A DNA stretch of 64,000 nt from Niastella koreensis GR20-10 (lineage in GTDB: Bacteria; Bacteroidota; Bacteroidia; Chitinophagales; Chitinophagaceae). Below are positions 18,307-27,315 of this stretch, piece after piece. The stretch spans positions 7,204,744-7,268,743 of the forward strand of contig NC_016609.1 in NCBI RefSeq assembly GCF_000246855.1. Reading direction: 5' to 3'. The notes beneath the pieces were generated by a model. It was not told the DNA's origin and made no database searches. It worked only from the letters and a program-made list of their open reading frames with translations. The stretch's first letter is position 1; every line of letters starts with the position of its first letter. The translations under genes were made by a program, and so were the position numbers.

Positions 18307-18822
18307 ATGATACGTTTATTGCTTGTATCCCTGCTTTTTATCGGAGCTCAGTCTATTTACGATTTTAAGGTTCCTGCATTAGATGGCGCAGGCACTATCG
18401 ACTTCAAAAAATTCAAAGGCAAAAAGATCATGATCGTGAACACGGCATCTAAATGTGGCAACACCCCACAATATGCCGAACTGGAAAAATTATATGAGCA
18501 GTACAAAGACAAACTGGTTATTGTAGGTTTTCCAGCCAACAACTTTGGCGGTCAGGAGCCTGGCACCAATGGAGAGATCCAGGAGTTTTGCAAAAAGAAT
18601 TATGGTGTAAGTTTCCCTATGGCTGAAAAGGTTTCGGTAAAGGGCGACGACATTCACCCCTTGTTCAAATATCTGGTGGCCGAGGCCGAAAAGAAAGGGT
18701 TTACCGATCCCATTAAATGGAACTTCACCAAGTTCCTGTTAGATGAGAAAGGCAACCTCATCACCGTGATCCACAACAAAACAAAAGTTACCAGCGAAGA
18801 AGTAACCAAGTATCTGAACTAA
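18307..18822 (+). CDS. Glutathione peroxidase-family thiol peroxidase, exported
   Basis: 171 residues with a short hydrophobic signal-like N-terminus (about 1-15), suggesting a periplasmic location. Catalytic Cys50 lies in NTASKCGNTPQY, with the partner residues Gln83 in FGGQEPG and Trp138 in IKWNFTKF. Cys95 in EFCKKNYGVSFP sits where thioredoxin-dependent members keep their resolving Cys, so thioredoxin-like proteins are a more likely reductant than glutathione. It reduces peroxides. Its own promoter and terminator suggest it is monocistronic. Confidence 0.92.
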   Translation: MIRLLLVSLLFIGAQSIYDFKVPALDGAGTIDFKKFKGKKIMIVNTASKCGNTPQYAELEKLYEQYKDKLVIVGFPANNFGGQEPGTNGEIQEFCKKNYGVSFPMAEKVSVKGDDIHPLFKYLVAEAEKKGFTDPIKWNFTKFLLDEKGNLITVIHNKTKVTSEEVTKYLN

Positions 18823-18845
18823 GATCTTGTAACGCATTATATTAA

Positions 18846-18880
18846 GGGTCGTTCGCCAACCGGTGGACGGCCCATTTTTA
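18846..18880 (+). terminator. Terminator of the glutathione peroxidase gene
   Basis: GGGTCGTTCGCC (18846-18857) pairs with GGTGGACGGCCC (18862-18873), 12 bp with three G-U pairs and a 4-nt loop, followed by a T-rich run. Confidence 0.75.
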
Positions 18881-19332
18881 TTTTCCCGGCAACCCTGCAG
18901 ATAACATTGCCGTAATATAATATATGAACAAACCGATTGCGCCATTCTGCATACTACCCAAACCCCTGCATGTACATGTTTCACCTTTAATCTACATAAG
19001 TGTTTACACTAATTTTTCGTCTGCAAAATCAGGCAACACATCGGTTTTAAATGTCAATTGAACGAATAAAGTTCCCGTTGCGGCTTTATATTGCAATTTT
19101 TGAATATCCAATATCACAAGAACGATCCAATAGTCCGGAAAAACTGTCCGATATCTGAAGAAAGCCAATGTCCAGCATTCCTATGAAAGATGAGATATCC
19201 TTGGAGAAAAACCGTAAAATCCAATGCTGATGAAAAGCAGCTCCATCCACTTTTTGGTAACTCTTTTTCGTAGCAATTTGATCCCTATTCCTTAAAAAGG
19301 CCAAAAGAGTTGAACCCGTAAAAGTATTTCAT

Positions 19333-19367
19333 GAAGTCCCGGTGTTACTGCCGGGACTTCCATTTTT
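19333..19367. terminator. Strong terminator without an assigned gene
   Basis: GAAGTCCCGG (19333-19342) and CCGGGACTTC (19351-19360) form a perfect 10-bp stem with an 8-nt loop, then CATTTTTA. The nearest upstream plus-strand gene already has its own terminator about 450 bp earlier. Confidence 0.7.
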
Positions 19368-19457
19368 ATCCCCCAGCCTTTCACATTTGCACAAGTTGTA
19401 TCAACGAAATCGGGAATTACACATTTTCAATGTGCACATTTACTAACTTCGCCCCGC

Positions 19458-20663
19458 ATGTTATTTAAAAATGTTATTGGCCAGATAGATGTGAAACTGC
19501 ATCTAGTAAATATGGTGCAACAGAACCGCATCAGCCACGCCCTTTTGTTCCTGGGAAAAGAAGGTAGCGGCGCCCTGCCCATGGCCATTGCATTTGCCCA
19601 ATACATTGTTTGCGAAAAAGTAAACCGGAAAGGACCCACTGAATCTCCCGGTCCATCCTTGTTTGGCGACGAACCGCCGCCGCCATCGGCCGCTATGTTC
19701 GACTCCTGTGGCGAATGTTCTTCCTGTGTAAAGATGCAGCAGCTCATGCACCCCGATGTGCATTTCTCCTACCCGGTTATTCCCCGCAAATCGGGCGACA
19801 AACCCCTGAGCTCGGATTACATCAGCGAATGGCGCGAATTCATCTCAAAATATCCCTACGGTAACTCATACGACTGGCTGCAATTTATTGGGGCCGAAAA
19901 CAAACAAGGTAATATTACCGCCTACGAGTGTAACGATATCATCCGCAAACTGTCGCTCAAAAGCTTTGAAAGCGGATTTAAAGTACTGGTGATGTGGATG
20001 CCCGAATACCTGGGCAATGAAGGGAATAAACTATTGAAACTCATTGAGGAACCGCCACCAGACACCTTATTTGTACTGGTAGCCGAAAATGAGTCGCTTA
20101 TTCTGCAAACCATCTTGTCACGCACCCAGCTGGTTAAAATACCCTCCCTCAACTACCAGGATATTACCGAAGCCCTGGTTTCCAAGGCCAAAGTAGGGGA
20201 AGATTCGGCCCGCCAAACCGCCCTCATTGCCGAAGGCAATTACCGCGAGGCGCTGCAGCTGATGCAACATGCCGACGAAGACTGGCAGTCGCTGCTGCGC
20301 GAATGGCTGAACGCCATTTTAAAGAACGGGCCCATAGCCCAGGTTAAATGGATAGATGAAGTAAGCAAGCTGGGCCGCGAAAAACAAAAACAGTTCATCC
20401 GGTACTTTACCCACCTGCTCGAACAGGCCATCCGGCTGCATGCCATGGGCCCCGACAACCTGCACCTGCCCGATAAGGACAAGGACTTTGCCGGCCGCCT
20501 GAACAAGATCGCCAACTTTATGCAACAGCAGGCTATTATTGAAGAGCTGGATAAAGCCTCTTATTATATTGAACGGAACGCCAATCCCAAGATGTTGTTC
20601 CATGCGCTTACCATTAAATTATACCACATACTTGCCAGCAAAGAGGTAACTGTTGTTATTTAA
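19458..20663 (+). CDS. holB: DNA polymerase III delta' subunit
   Basis: 401 residues of the clamp-loader delta' type. It begins MLFKNVIGQIDVKLHLVNMV and keeps the zinc-binding CGECSSC cluster. The P-loop position reads GKEGSGALPM and lacks the lysine, consistent with delta' being a non-ATP-hydrolysing clamp-loader subunit. Further features are LIEEPPPDTLFVLVAE and the arginine-finger region LSRTQLVKIPSL. It works at the replication fork to load the sliding clamp. The PSP1-domain gene lies next on the same strand, as in Bacillus (holB-yaaT). Confidence 0.9.
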   Translation: MLFKNVIGQIDVKLHLVNMVQQNRISHALLFLGKEGSGALPMAIAFAQYIVCEKVNRKGPTESPGPSLFGDEPPPPSAAMFDSCGECSSCVKMQQLMHPDVHFSYPVIPRKSGDKPLSSDYISEWREFISKYPYGNSYDWLQFIGAENKQGNITAYECNDIIRKLSLKSFESGFKVLVMWMPEYLGNEGNKLLKLIEEPPPDTLFVLVAENESLILQTILSRTQLVKIPSLNYQDITEALVSKAKVGEDSARQTALIAEGNYREALQLMQHADEDWQSLLREWLNAILKNGPIAQVKWIDEVSKLGREKQKQFIRYFTHLLEQAIRLHAMGPDNLHLPDKDKDFAGRLNKIANFMQQQAIIEELDKASYYIERNANPKMLFHALTIKLYHILASKEVTVVI

Positions 20664-21038
20664 TAACATAGCCCCCTCATACAAGCGTTCGTTTTGGCGG
20701 GGTAACCCCCTTAGAATCAGGCATCATATAAAAGGGCCTTTTGACGTTAATAACTTATATTTGTAAATCGGCCTGTAAAGCAGGATGCAGAAAAATTGTG
20801 CGTTTGGGGTTGCATGCGAGCAGGGTTTCTATAAACATAAGGTTAGTTTATTTCGCTATATTATCCATAAATGCGTCTTAGTCAATACGTTATAACACTG
20901 TTAGCCGTCATTGAGCAAGTACAGGCGCACCCCGGCTTTTCCGGAAGGAATGTATAATACTCCGCCCGCCATTATTTCTGCATGCGTTATCCGGCCGAAC
21001 TTAAATAAATTTTATAAATCGTTAATCCTAAATAGAGA
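20664..21038. other. Leader region before the PSP1/RicT-like gene
   Basis: 375 bp. A -7-like box TATATTTG (20756-20763) without a matching -33 element would give a leader of about 270 nt. A frame-closing TAG lies two codons before the ATG at 21039, so the gene cannot start earlier. No other feature is seen. Confidence 0.5.
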
Positions 21039-22316
21039 ATGGGATGTAGTTCATGCGGAACAGGCGATAAAGTTGCCGGTTGTAAAAGCAATGGCGGATG
21101 CAGCACGGGTGGTTGTAACAGAATGAATGTGCACGATTGGCTGAGTAACCTGCCATTCAGCGACCCTTCAGGAAGCTGTAAAATTGTAGAAATAACTTTC
21201 AATAACGGAAGCCGGAAAGACTTTTACCGCAACACCACTGTTCACTTATTTGAAAAAGGCGACCTCGTTGCCGTTGAAGGCGTAAGCGGGTTCGATATTG
21301 GCACTATTAATCTTACAGGTGAGATCGTTCGCCTGCAAATGAAGAAAAGAAATGCCGACGAAACCGACCCGGACATTAAAAAGGTATTACGCCGCGCTAC
21401 CGATAAAGACATCGAGATCTGGCAACAAAACAAAGACCGTGAAAAAGAAGCCCTTATCCGGGCCCGGGCCATTGCCCGCCAACTGAACCTCGAAATGAAA
21501 CTTACCGAGGTAGAAATTCAGGCCGATGGCCGCAAGGCTACTTTCTTTTATATTGCCGATGACCGCGTTGACTTTCGCGAATTAATTAAAATTTACGCAA
21601 AAGAATTCAGGGTAAAAGTAGAAATGCGCCAGATAGGCGCCCGCCAGGAAGCCGCCAAAGTGGGTGGTATTGGCAGTTGCGGCCGCGAACTGTGTTGCAG
21701 CACCTGGTTAACCGATTTCAAATCGGTGAATACCACCGCCGCCCGTTACCAAAACCTGTCTATCAATCAAAGTAAACTCAGTGGTCAGTGTGGCCGGTTA
21801 AAATGCTGTCTTAACTACGAGTTGGATATTTACCTGGATGCCTTACAGCATTTCCCGGATAATTGCGACACGTTGCAGGTAGCTAAAGGAACCGCCATCC
21901 TGATCAAGAAAGATATCTTTAAAAACCTCATGTGGTTTACCCTGCCCGACAGCAACAAGCAATATCCGCTGACGATTGAACGGGTAAGAAAGATCAAACA
22001 GCTGAACGAAAGAAACCAGGTACCTGATGAACTGGAAGCTGTTGATGTAACCACACAAAAACCAAAAGAGGTAGAACCGGAATTTGTTGATGTGGTTGGC
22101 CAGATCAGCTTACGCAGCCTGGAAAGAGCCGAAAAGAAAAAACGGCACCATAACCATCAAAAAGAAGGTCAGCATAAAGAACAACCCCGCCAGCAGCAAC
22201 AGGGGCAGGGGCAACAGAACCAGGGTCAGGGTAACAAGGGCGGAGGTCAACAGCACCGCCGCGACAACAGACCACCCAGAAAAGATGACAGGCGTAACCC
22301 ACCTAAAAAAGCATAA
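21039..22316 (+). CDS. PSP1 domain protein, RicT/YaaT-like
   Basis: 425 residues. It starts with a Cys/Gly-rich segment (MGCSSCGTG...) containing six Cys in the first 27 residues, then the PSP1 domain with GIGSCGRELCCSTWL and the Cys-rich SGQCGRLKCCLNYE. RicT in Bacillus is part of an Fe-S-containing complex that acts with RNase Y on mRNA maturation. The C-terminal 80 residues are low complexity, rich in Gln, Gly, Arg and Lys, and probably bind nucleic acid. The holB neighbour is conserved across phyla. Confidence 0.88.
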   Translation: MGCSSCGTGDKVAGCKSNGGCSTGGCNRMNVHDWLSNLPFSDPSGSCKIVEITFNNGSRKDFYRNTTVHLFEKGDLVAVEGVSGFDIGTINLTGEIVRLQMKKRNADETDPDIKKVLRRATDKDIEIWQQNKDREKEALIRARAIARQLNLEMKLTEVEIQADGRKATFFYIADDRVDFRELIKIYAKEFRVKVEMRQIGARQEAAKVGGIGSCGRELCCSTWLTDFKSVNTTAARYQNLSINQSKLSGQCGRLKCCLNYELDIYLDALQHFPDNCDTLQVAKGTAILIKKDIFKNLMWFTLPDSNKQYPLTIERVRKIKQLNERNQVPDELEAVDVTTQKPKEVEPEFVDVVGQISLRSLERAEKKKRHHNHQKEGQHKEQPRQQQQGQGQQNQGQGNKGGGQQHRRDNRPPRKDDRRNPPKKA

Positions 22317-22350
22317 GCTTATTATCGAAATAATTTATTAGTAAACCACA

Positions 22351-22392
22351 AATAGCCAACAACCAATTGACAATTGATTGTTGGCTATTGAC
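22351..22392. repeat. Heptad array with terminator-like hairpin, locus 4
   Basis: Six 7-bp units; AATAGCCAACAA (22351-22362) and TTGTTGGCTATT (22378-22389) are perfect 12-bp inverted arms, and the 15-nt loop itself consists of CAATTGA-type units. It lies between the RicT-like and Bax-inhibitor genes and could end the first transcript. Confidence 0.7.
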
Positions 22393-22450
22393 TTTAACCT
22401 TTCAACATTCACGCTTTTTTGTACTTTGTATCCCATAAAACTCTATAACT

Positions 22451-23212
22451 ATGGCGCTATTTAAATCCGGTAATCCTGTACTGAATGAAAAAACTTTCTC
22501 CGGTAGTTATACCTATTTAGATTCAGATGCAGAAGTAATGACGGTGAAAGGAACCCTGAACAAATTCGGTATCCTTTTTCTCCTTACCATGGCATCAGCC
22601 GGTTATGCCTGGAAGATGGTTTACTCTAACGTAGATGTAATGACCTATATGTGGGTAAGCATCTTTGGTGCATTTATCCTCGCCCTCATCGCTAATTTCA
22701 AAAAAGAGTGGTCAGCCTTTTTGGCTCCTGCCTATGCCTTATTGAAAGGCTTTGCAGTAGGCGCCATTTCTGCGATCTATGATAATGTATTCGCAAAAGT
22801 TGCTCCTCACATTATAACAACAGCAGTTGGTTTAACCTTTGGAGTGGTAATTGCCATGTATTTGTTGTACAAATTCAACATCATTCGCGCTACACCGCTC
22901 TTCCAAAAAATAATCTATACCGCTTCATTAGGTATTGCGTTTTTCTATTTGATCGCCATTGGCCTGCACTTCGCTCACATCGATATTCCTTTCCTGCATG
23001 AAGGCAGCCCATTTGGTATTATTTTCTCACTGGTTGTTGTAAGTATAGCCGCCATGAGATTGATCCTTAATTTCGACTTTATAGAAAAAGGAGCCGATCA
23101 GCGTGTACCTAAATACATGGAATGGTTCAGCGCATTTGGCTTGTTGATCACCATTGTATGGTTATACCTGGAAATTTTGCAACTACTCGCAAAACTGTCC
23201 AACAGAAAATAA
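22451..23212 (+). CDS. Bax inhibitor-1 / YccA family membrane protein
   Basis: 253 residues with about seven hydrophobic helices (about 37-55, 68-85, 92-112, 120-140, 150-172, 185-203, 222-242). The N-terminal soluble segment and the conserved pattern FDFIEKGADQRVPKYMEW before the last helix are typical of the bacterial Bax1-I group, whose Bacillus relative YetJ is a pH-sensitive calcium leak channel. It is located in the inner membrane. The exact role here is unknown. It stands alone between two hairpins. Confidence 0.9.
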   Translation: MALFKSGNPVLNEKTFSGSYTYLDSDAEVMTVKGTLNKFGILFLLTMASAGYAWKMVYSNVDVMTYMWVSIFGAFILALIANFKKEWSAFLAPAYALLKGFAVGAISAIYDNVFAKVAPHIITTAVGLTFGVVIAMYLLYKFNIIRATPLFQKIIYTASLGIAFFYLIAIGLHFAHIDIPFLHEGSPFGIIFSLVVVSIAAMRLILNFDFIEKGADQRVPKYMEWFSAFGLLITIVWLYLEILQLLAKLSNRK

Positions 23213-23234
23213 GTTCAACTTATATAAAAAGCCA

Positions 23235-23270
23235 AGGGCCATCCCGCTGCTCGCAGGACGGCCCTTTTTA
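23235..23270. terminator. Terminator between convergent Bax-inhibitor and AIM24 genes
   Basis: AAGGGCCATCCCGC (23235-23248) pairs with GCAGGACGGCCCTT (23253-23266) with two mismatches, followed by a T run; A's precede it, so it can serve both strands. Confidence 0.7.
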
Positions 23271-23310
23271 TTTTGTAGCCGAACATTTAGTCCGACTCTT
23301 TAACTCTTAA

Positions 23311-24105
23311 CTACCAGCCATCACCATCCAGCATATTGCCCAGTCCGCCTAATATGCTGCCTTCTTCCTTACGGCCACCGGCACTACCATAAGTTAATAT
23401 CCTGCTGGCCAAACGGCTAATGGGCAGGGTTTGAATCCATACTTTACCAGGACCGCGCAAAGTAGCAAAGAACAAACCTTCACCACCAAACAGGGTATTC
23501 TTGATACCGCCTACAAACTGAATATCGTAATCGATGGTTTGGGTATAAGCCACCAAACAACCGGTGTCTATGCGCAACACTTCGCCGGGTTGCAAAGTCC
23601 TTTCAAACACGTGGCCACCTGCATGTACAAAGGCCATTCCATCACCTTCCAGCTTTTCCATAATAAAACCTTCCCCGCCAAACAAACCGGTGCCAAGTTT
23701 ACGCTGAAACTCAATACCAATGCTTACACCTTTAGCCGCACACAGGAAAGCGTCTTTTTGCGCAACTATCTTTCCGCCCAGCTCCTGCAGATCTAATGCA
23801 ATGATCTTACCAGGGTATGGCGAAGCAAAACTCACCCGCTTTTTTCCCTGCCCCATATTGGTAAAGGCGGTCATAAATAAACTTTCACCGGTTAACATCC
23901 GTTTACCGGCCGACATCAGTTTACCCAATAATCCCTGTTGTTGCTTTGATCCGTCACCGAACATGGTAGCCATTTGAATGCCATCATCCATCATCATAAA
24001 GGCACCGCTTTCAGCAATGGCAGTTTCATTGGGATCAAGTTCTATTTCAACGTATTGCATCTCTTCCCCATAAATCTTATAGTCTATTTCGTGATTTGTA
24101 CGCAT
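23311..24105 (-). CDS. AIM24 / TIGR00266 family protein
   Basis: 264 residues from the ATG at 24105 ([19 protein letters not shown]), which matches the family start better than the frame's upstream ATG. The protein is a repetitive beta-structure with many Gly: [38 protein letters not shown] and [15 protein letters not shown]. The family is related to mitochondrial AIM24 but has no established bacterial function; some members are linked to envelope stress. It lies opposite the Bax-inhibitor gene. Confidence 0.85.
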   Translation of the reverse strand: MRTNHEIDYKIYGEEMQYVEIELDPNETAIAESGAFMMMDDGIQMATMFGDGSKQQQGLLGKLMSAGKRMLTGESLFMTAFTNMGQGKKRVSFASPYPGKIIALDLQELGGKIVAQKDAFLCAAKGVSIGIEFQRKLGTGLFGGEGFIMEKLEGDGMAFVHAGGHVFERTLQPGEVLRIDTGCLVAYTQTIDYDIQFVGGIKNTLFGGEGLFFATLRGPGKVWIQTLPISRLASRILTYGSAGGRKEEGSILGGLGNMLDGDGW

Positions 24106-24294
24106 GTAAATCTTTTTAGAGTTTATGAATAAGTTTATCAATGGCCTTCTGCCTATAGCATCGTTAGTCGCAATTTAATATTATTCGTTTCATGTGGTTG
24201 ATTATTTTTTTGGGTGCGAATTGATAAATGGTTTGGCGCCCCCATAATTATTCGTTTACCTTACAGTGAAACTTGTTTAACAAAAATTACACAT

Positions 24295-27162
24295 ATGAAA
24301 AGGGCCATACTGCTTTTGGCTGTTGCCATGCCGGCACTGAGCAACCAGGTTGCCGCCCAGGCAAAACTGGTTGAAAAAGTCACCAGGCAAGGTGATGAAC
24401 TTGTTATCCCATACGAAAAATACGTGCTCCCTAACGGACTTACAGTGGTTGTTGCTGAAGACCATAGTGATCCTGTTGTGCAGGTTGATGTTACTTACCA
24501 TGTTGGTTCGGCCCGCGAACAAATAGGCAAATCGGGCTTTGCGCATTTCTTTGAGCATATGATGTTCCAGGGCAGCGACCATGTAAAAGATGAAGAACAT
24601 TTTAAAATGGTTACCGACGCCGGTGGTACGCTCAATGGTTCAACCAACCGCGACCGCACCAATTATTATGAAACAGTTCCATCAAACCAGCTCGAAAAAA
24701 TGCTTTGGCTCGAAGCAGATCGCATGGGCTTTTTGCTGGATGCGGTTACCCAACAAAAATTCGAGATCCAGCGGGCTACCGTTAAAAACGAACGGGGGCA
24801 GAACTATGATAACCGTCCCTATGGTTTGGCTAGCGAAGTATCTTCAAGGAGCCTGTACCCCTACGGCCACCCTTACTCGTGGTTAACCATTGGGTATATC
24901 GAAGACCTGAACCGCGTTGATGTAAACGACCTTAAGAACTTCTTTCTACGCTGGTATGGCCCCAATAATGCCACGGTTACCGTTGGCGGCGATGTAAACA
25001 CAGCCGATGTAATAAAGCTGGTTGAAAAGTATTTTGGTCCCATCCCCAAAGGACCGGCCGTAGAAAAAGTAGTGGTGCCTGCTGTGGTGCTCGATAAAGA
25101 CCGTTATGTTTCCTATACCGATAATTACATCAGGCTTCCGTTAATAAACATGGTGTGGCCAACTGTGCCCAATTATGATAAAGACATGCCCGCGCTCACC
25201 TGCCTGGCGCAAATACTCGGCGGCGGCAATTCTTCCCTGTTGTACCAGAACCTGGTTAAAACCCAACAGGCCTTGCAGGCAAACGTCTTCAGTCAGTTAA
25301 GTGAGCTTGCCGGTGAGTTCACCATTCGCGTGGTTCCCATGCCCGGCAAAACCCTGGCCGATATGGAAAAACTCATCCGCTCTTCACTGGACGAATTTGA
25401 AAAACGCGGGGTTACCGACGATGACATTCAAAAGTTCAAAGGCTATACCGAAGCACAGTATGTGAACGGCCTGCAAAGCGTATCGGGCAAAGTATTTCAA
25501 CTGGCCGCCTTTCAAACATTAACCGGCAATCCCAATATGATAGGCAAGCTGGTAAAAATGAACAATGCCGTTACCAGGGAAGATGTAATGCGCGTTTACA
25601 ACCAGTATATAAAAGGAAAACACGCCGTAGTATTAAGTGTATTGCCTAAAGGACAGGAAAATGTAATTGCCGGGCCAAACAACTATGAAATTGATAAAAG
25701 CCATTATACAGCTCCCGATTATGGCTATGCCAGTTTAAAATATACTAAGGCAACCGATAATTTCGATCGCACTGTTCATCCCGGCAATGGGCCTAACCCC
25801 ATGGTAAAAGTGCCGGCCTTCTGGCGCAAGGATCTTCCCAATAAGATCAAATTCATAGGTGCCGAAAATAAAGAGATCCCAACAGTTACACTCATCATTT
25901 CCATCCCCGGCGGCCATCTGCTGCAGGCAAAAGACACCGCCAAAGTAGGACTGGCCAGCCTGTTTGCCGATATGATGAATGAAGACACCAAAAATTATAC
26001 TTCCGAACAAATGACCATCGAGCTGGATAAACTGGGCAGCAGTATTGAAGTAAGCAGCACCCGCGATGCCCTGGTGTTTACGGTAGAAGCACTTAAAAAG
26101 AACATCGATAAAACCCTGGCCCTGCTGCAGGAACGCATGTTCAATCCCAAATTCACCGAAGAAACATTCAATCGCATTCAGCATCAAACGCTGGAAAGCC
26201 TGAAACAGGCAAAAACACGGCCCGCAGCTGTAGCAGACGAAGTGATTGCTTTGGTGGATTATGGCCCCAATCATATTCTGGGAATGAATGAATACGGCAC
26301 CCAAAGTACTATTAAGAACATCACTTTAAAAGATGTGGAGGATTATTATAAAACCAACATCACGGCCACCAATACAAAAGTGGTGTTGGTAGGCGACATC
26401 ACGGAAAATGAGATCCTGCCCAAACTGGCATTCCTGAACAAGCTGCCGAACAAAACAATTGAACTGCCTTCAGTAGCTGCCAAACCAAAAGATGTTGATA
26501 AATCAAAAATATACCTGGTGAACATTCCCAAGGCAGCACAAACAGAGTTCAGAATTGGTGATGTAACCGGTTTAAAGTACGATGCTACCGGCGAGTATTA
26601 CAAAGCAGGGTTAATGAATTTTGCCCTGGGTGGAGGTTTTAATGGCCGCGTAAACATCAACCTGCGCGAAGACAAAGGCTGGACCTACGGCGCCCGCACC
26701 AATTTCAATGGCGATCAGTATACAGGCGATTTCACCTTCAGCTCTGGTATAAAAGCCGATGCTACCGACAGCGCATTAACTGAAGTAATGAAAGAATTCA
26801 AAAACTATAATGCAGTTGGCATCAAGGACGAAGAGTTGACATTTATGAAGAACGCCATTGGGCAGCGCGATGCATTACGCTATGAAACCGGAATGCAAAA
26901 GGCTGGTTTTATTCAACGCATGCTGGAATATAATTTACCAGCCAATTATGTTGACCAGCAGAACAAGATCCTGAAGAACATCGGCAAACCAGAAATTGAC
27001 GCCCTTGCTAAAAAATATATTCATCCCGATAAAATGAATATCGTACTGGTAGGCGACAAAGTGCGCATTCTACCCGGCTTACAAAAAAGCGGTTATGAAA
27101 TTGTAGAGTTGAACGCCGATGGAATGCCGGTTGATGCTGGAGATACAAAAAAAGGATTCTAA
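24295..27162 (+). CDS. M16 family zinc metallopeptidase, two-domain, exported
   Basis: 955 residues from the ATG at 24295, which is followed by a clear signal peptide (MKRAILLLAVAMPALSNQVAAQ). The inverted zinc motif HFFEH lies at 84-88 with a third ligand Glu in VKNERGQ (about 166). The C-terminal half is a second M16 domain without HxxEH, containing the substrate-binding RxxxY-like pattern and FNGRVNINLREDKGWTYG. The overall layout matches pitrilysin-type periplasmic peptidases that clear peptides, including leftover signal peptides. It has no same-strand neighbours. Confidence 0.93.
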   Translation: MKRAILLLAVAMPALSNQVAAQAKLVEKVTRQGDELVIPYEKYVLPNGLTVVVAEDHSDPVVQVDVTYHVGSAREQIGKSGFAHFFEHMMFQGSDHVKDEEHFKMVTDAGGTLNGSTNRDRTNYYETVPSNQLEKMLWLEADRMGFLLDAVTQQKFEIQRATVKNERGQNYDNRPYGLASEVSSRSLYPYGHPYSWLTIGYIEDLNRVDVNDLKNFFLRWYGPNNATVTVGGDVNTADVIKLVEKYFGPIPKGPAVEKVVVPAVVLDKDRYVSYTDNYIRLPLINMVWPTVPNYDKDMPALTCLAQILGGGNSSLLYQNLVKTQQALQANVFSQLSELAGEFTIRVVPMPGKTLADMEKLIRSSLDEFEKRGVTDDDIQKFKGYTEAQYVNGLQSVSGKVFQLAAFQTLTGNPNMIGKLVKMNNAVTREDVMRVYNQYIKGKHAVVLSVLPKGQENVIAGPNNYEIDKSHYTAPDYGYASLKYTKATDNFDRTVHPGNGPNPMVKVPAFWRKDLPNKIKFIGAENKEIPTVTLIISIPGGHLLQAKDTAKVGLASLFADMMNEDTKNYTSEQMTIELDKLGSSIEVSSTRDALVFTVEALKKNIDKTLALLQERMFNPKFTEETFNRIQHQTLESLKQAKTRPAAVADEVIALVDYGPNHILGMNEYGTQSTIKNITLKDVEDYYKTNITATNTKVVLVGDITENEILPKLAFLNKLPNKTIELPSVAAKPKDVDKSKIYLVNIPKAAQTEFRIGDVTGLKYDATGEYYKAGLMNFALGGGFNGRVNINLREDKGWTYGARTNFNGDQYTGDFTFSSGIKADATDSALTEVMKEFKNYNAVGIKDEELTFMKNAIGQRDALRYETGMQKAGFIQRMLEYNLPANYVDQQNKILKNIGKPEIDALAKKYIHPDKMNIVLVGDKVRILPGLQKSGYEIVELNADGMPVDAGDTKKGF

Positions 27163-27166
27163 GCAT

Positions 27167-27313
27167 AATGTGCTAATTAGATAATGTGATAATTAGATAG
27201 TTGAAATACAAAAAAGGGCGAGGCCTCTGCCAATTAGCAGAGGCCTCGCCTTTTCATTATCACAACCTGTCCCGATTTATCGGGATGATCGAATTAACTA
27301 ATTATCACATTGG
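27167..27313. repeat. Octad arrays in inverted orientation around a terminator
   Basis: 8-bp units AATGTGCT/AATTAGAT and AATGTGAT/AATTAGAT form a 16-bp tandem pair at 27167-27198. The complementary array stands at 27291-27313. AATGTGATAATTAG (27183-27196) and CTAATTATCACATT (27298-27311) are perfect 14-bp arms. The terminator (27217-27256) and a small CCCGATTTATCGGG hairpin lie between. Confidence 0.75.
27217..27256. terminator. Terminator between M16 protease and RND operon
   Basis: GGCGAGGCCTCTGC (27217-27230) and GCAGAGGCCTCGCC (27237-27250) form a perfect 14-bp stem with a 6-nt loop. A's precede and T's follow, so it works for both convergent units. Confidence 0.85.
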
Positions 27314-27315
27314 TT

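Larger units (their letters stand above)
18823..19457. other. Intergenic region between glutathione peroxidase and holB
   Basis: 635 bp. It holds the gpx terminator (18846-18880), about 450 bp without a credible ORF, and a second strong terminator (19333-19367) with no gene in front of it. A small RNA or decayed gene could lie between them. A TAACTTCG box (19444-19451) precedes holB. Confidence 0.6.

Noticed and set aside
19086-19304. 72-codon minus-strand frame before holB
   Set aside because: No family pattern or signal peptide; it overlaps the candidate small-RNA segment. A decayed gene cannot be excluded.
18985-19367. tmRNA, RNase P RNA or 6S RNA gene
   Set aside because: The conserved core sequences of these RNAs were not found; only a generic small RNA remains possible.
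25735-26304. 189-codon minus-strand frame inside the M16 peptidase gene
   Set aside because: Antisense shadow of a well-supported protease domain.
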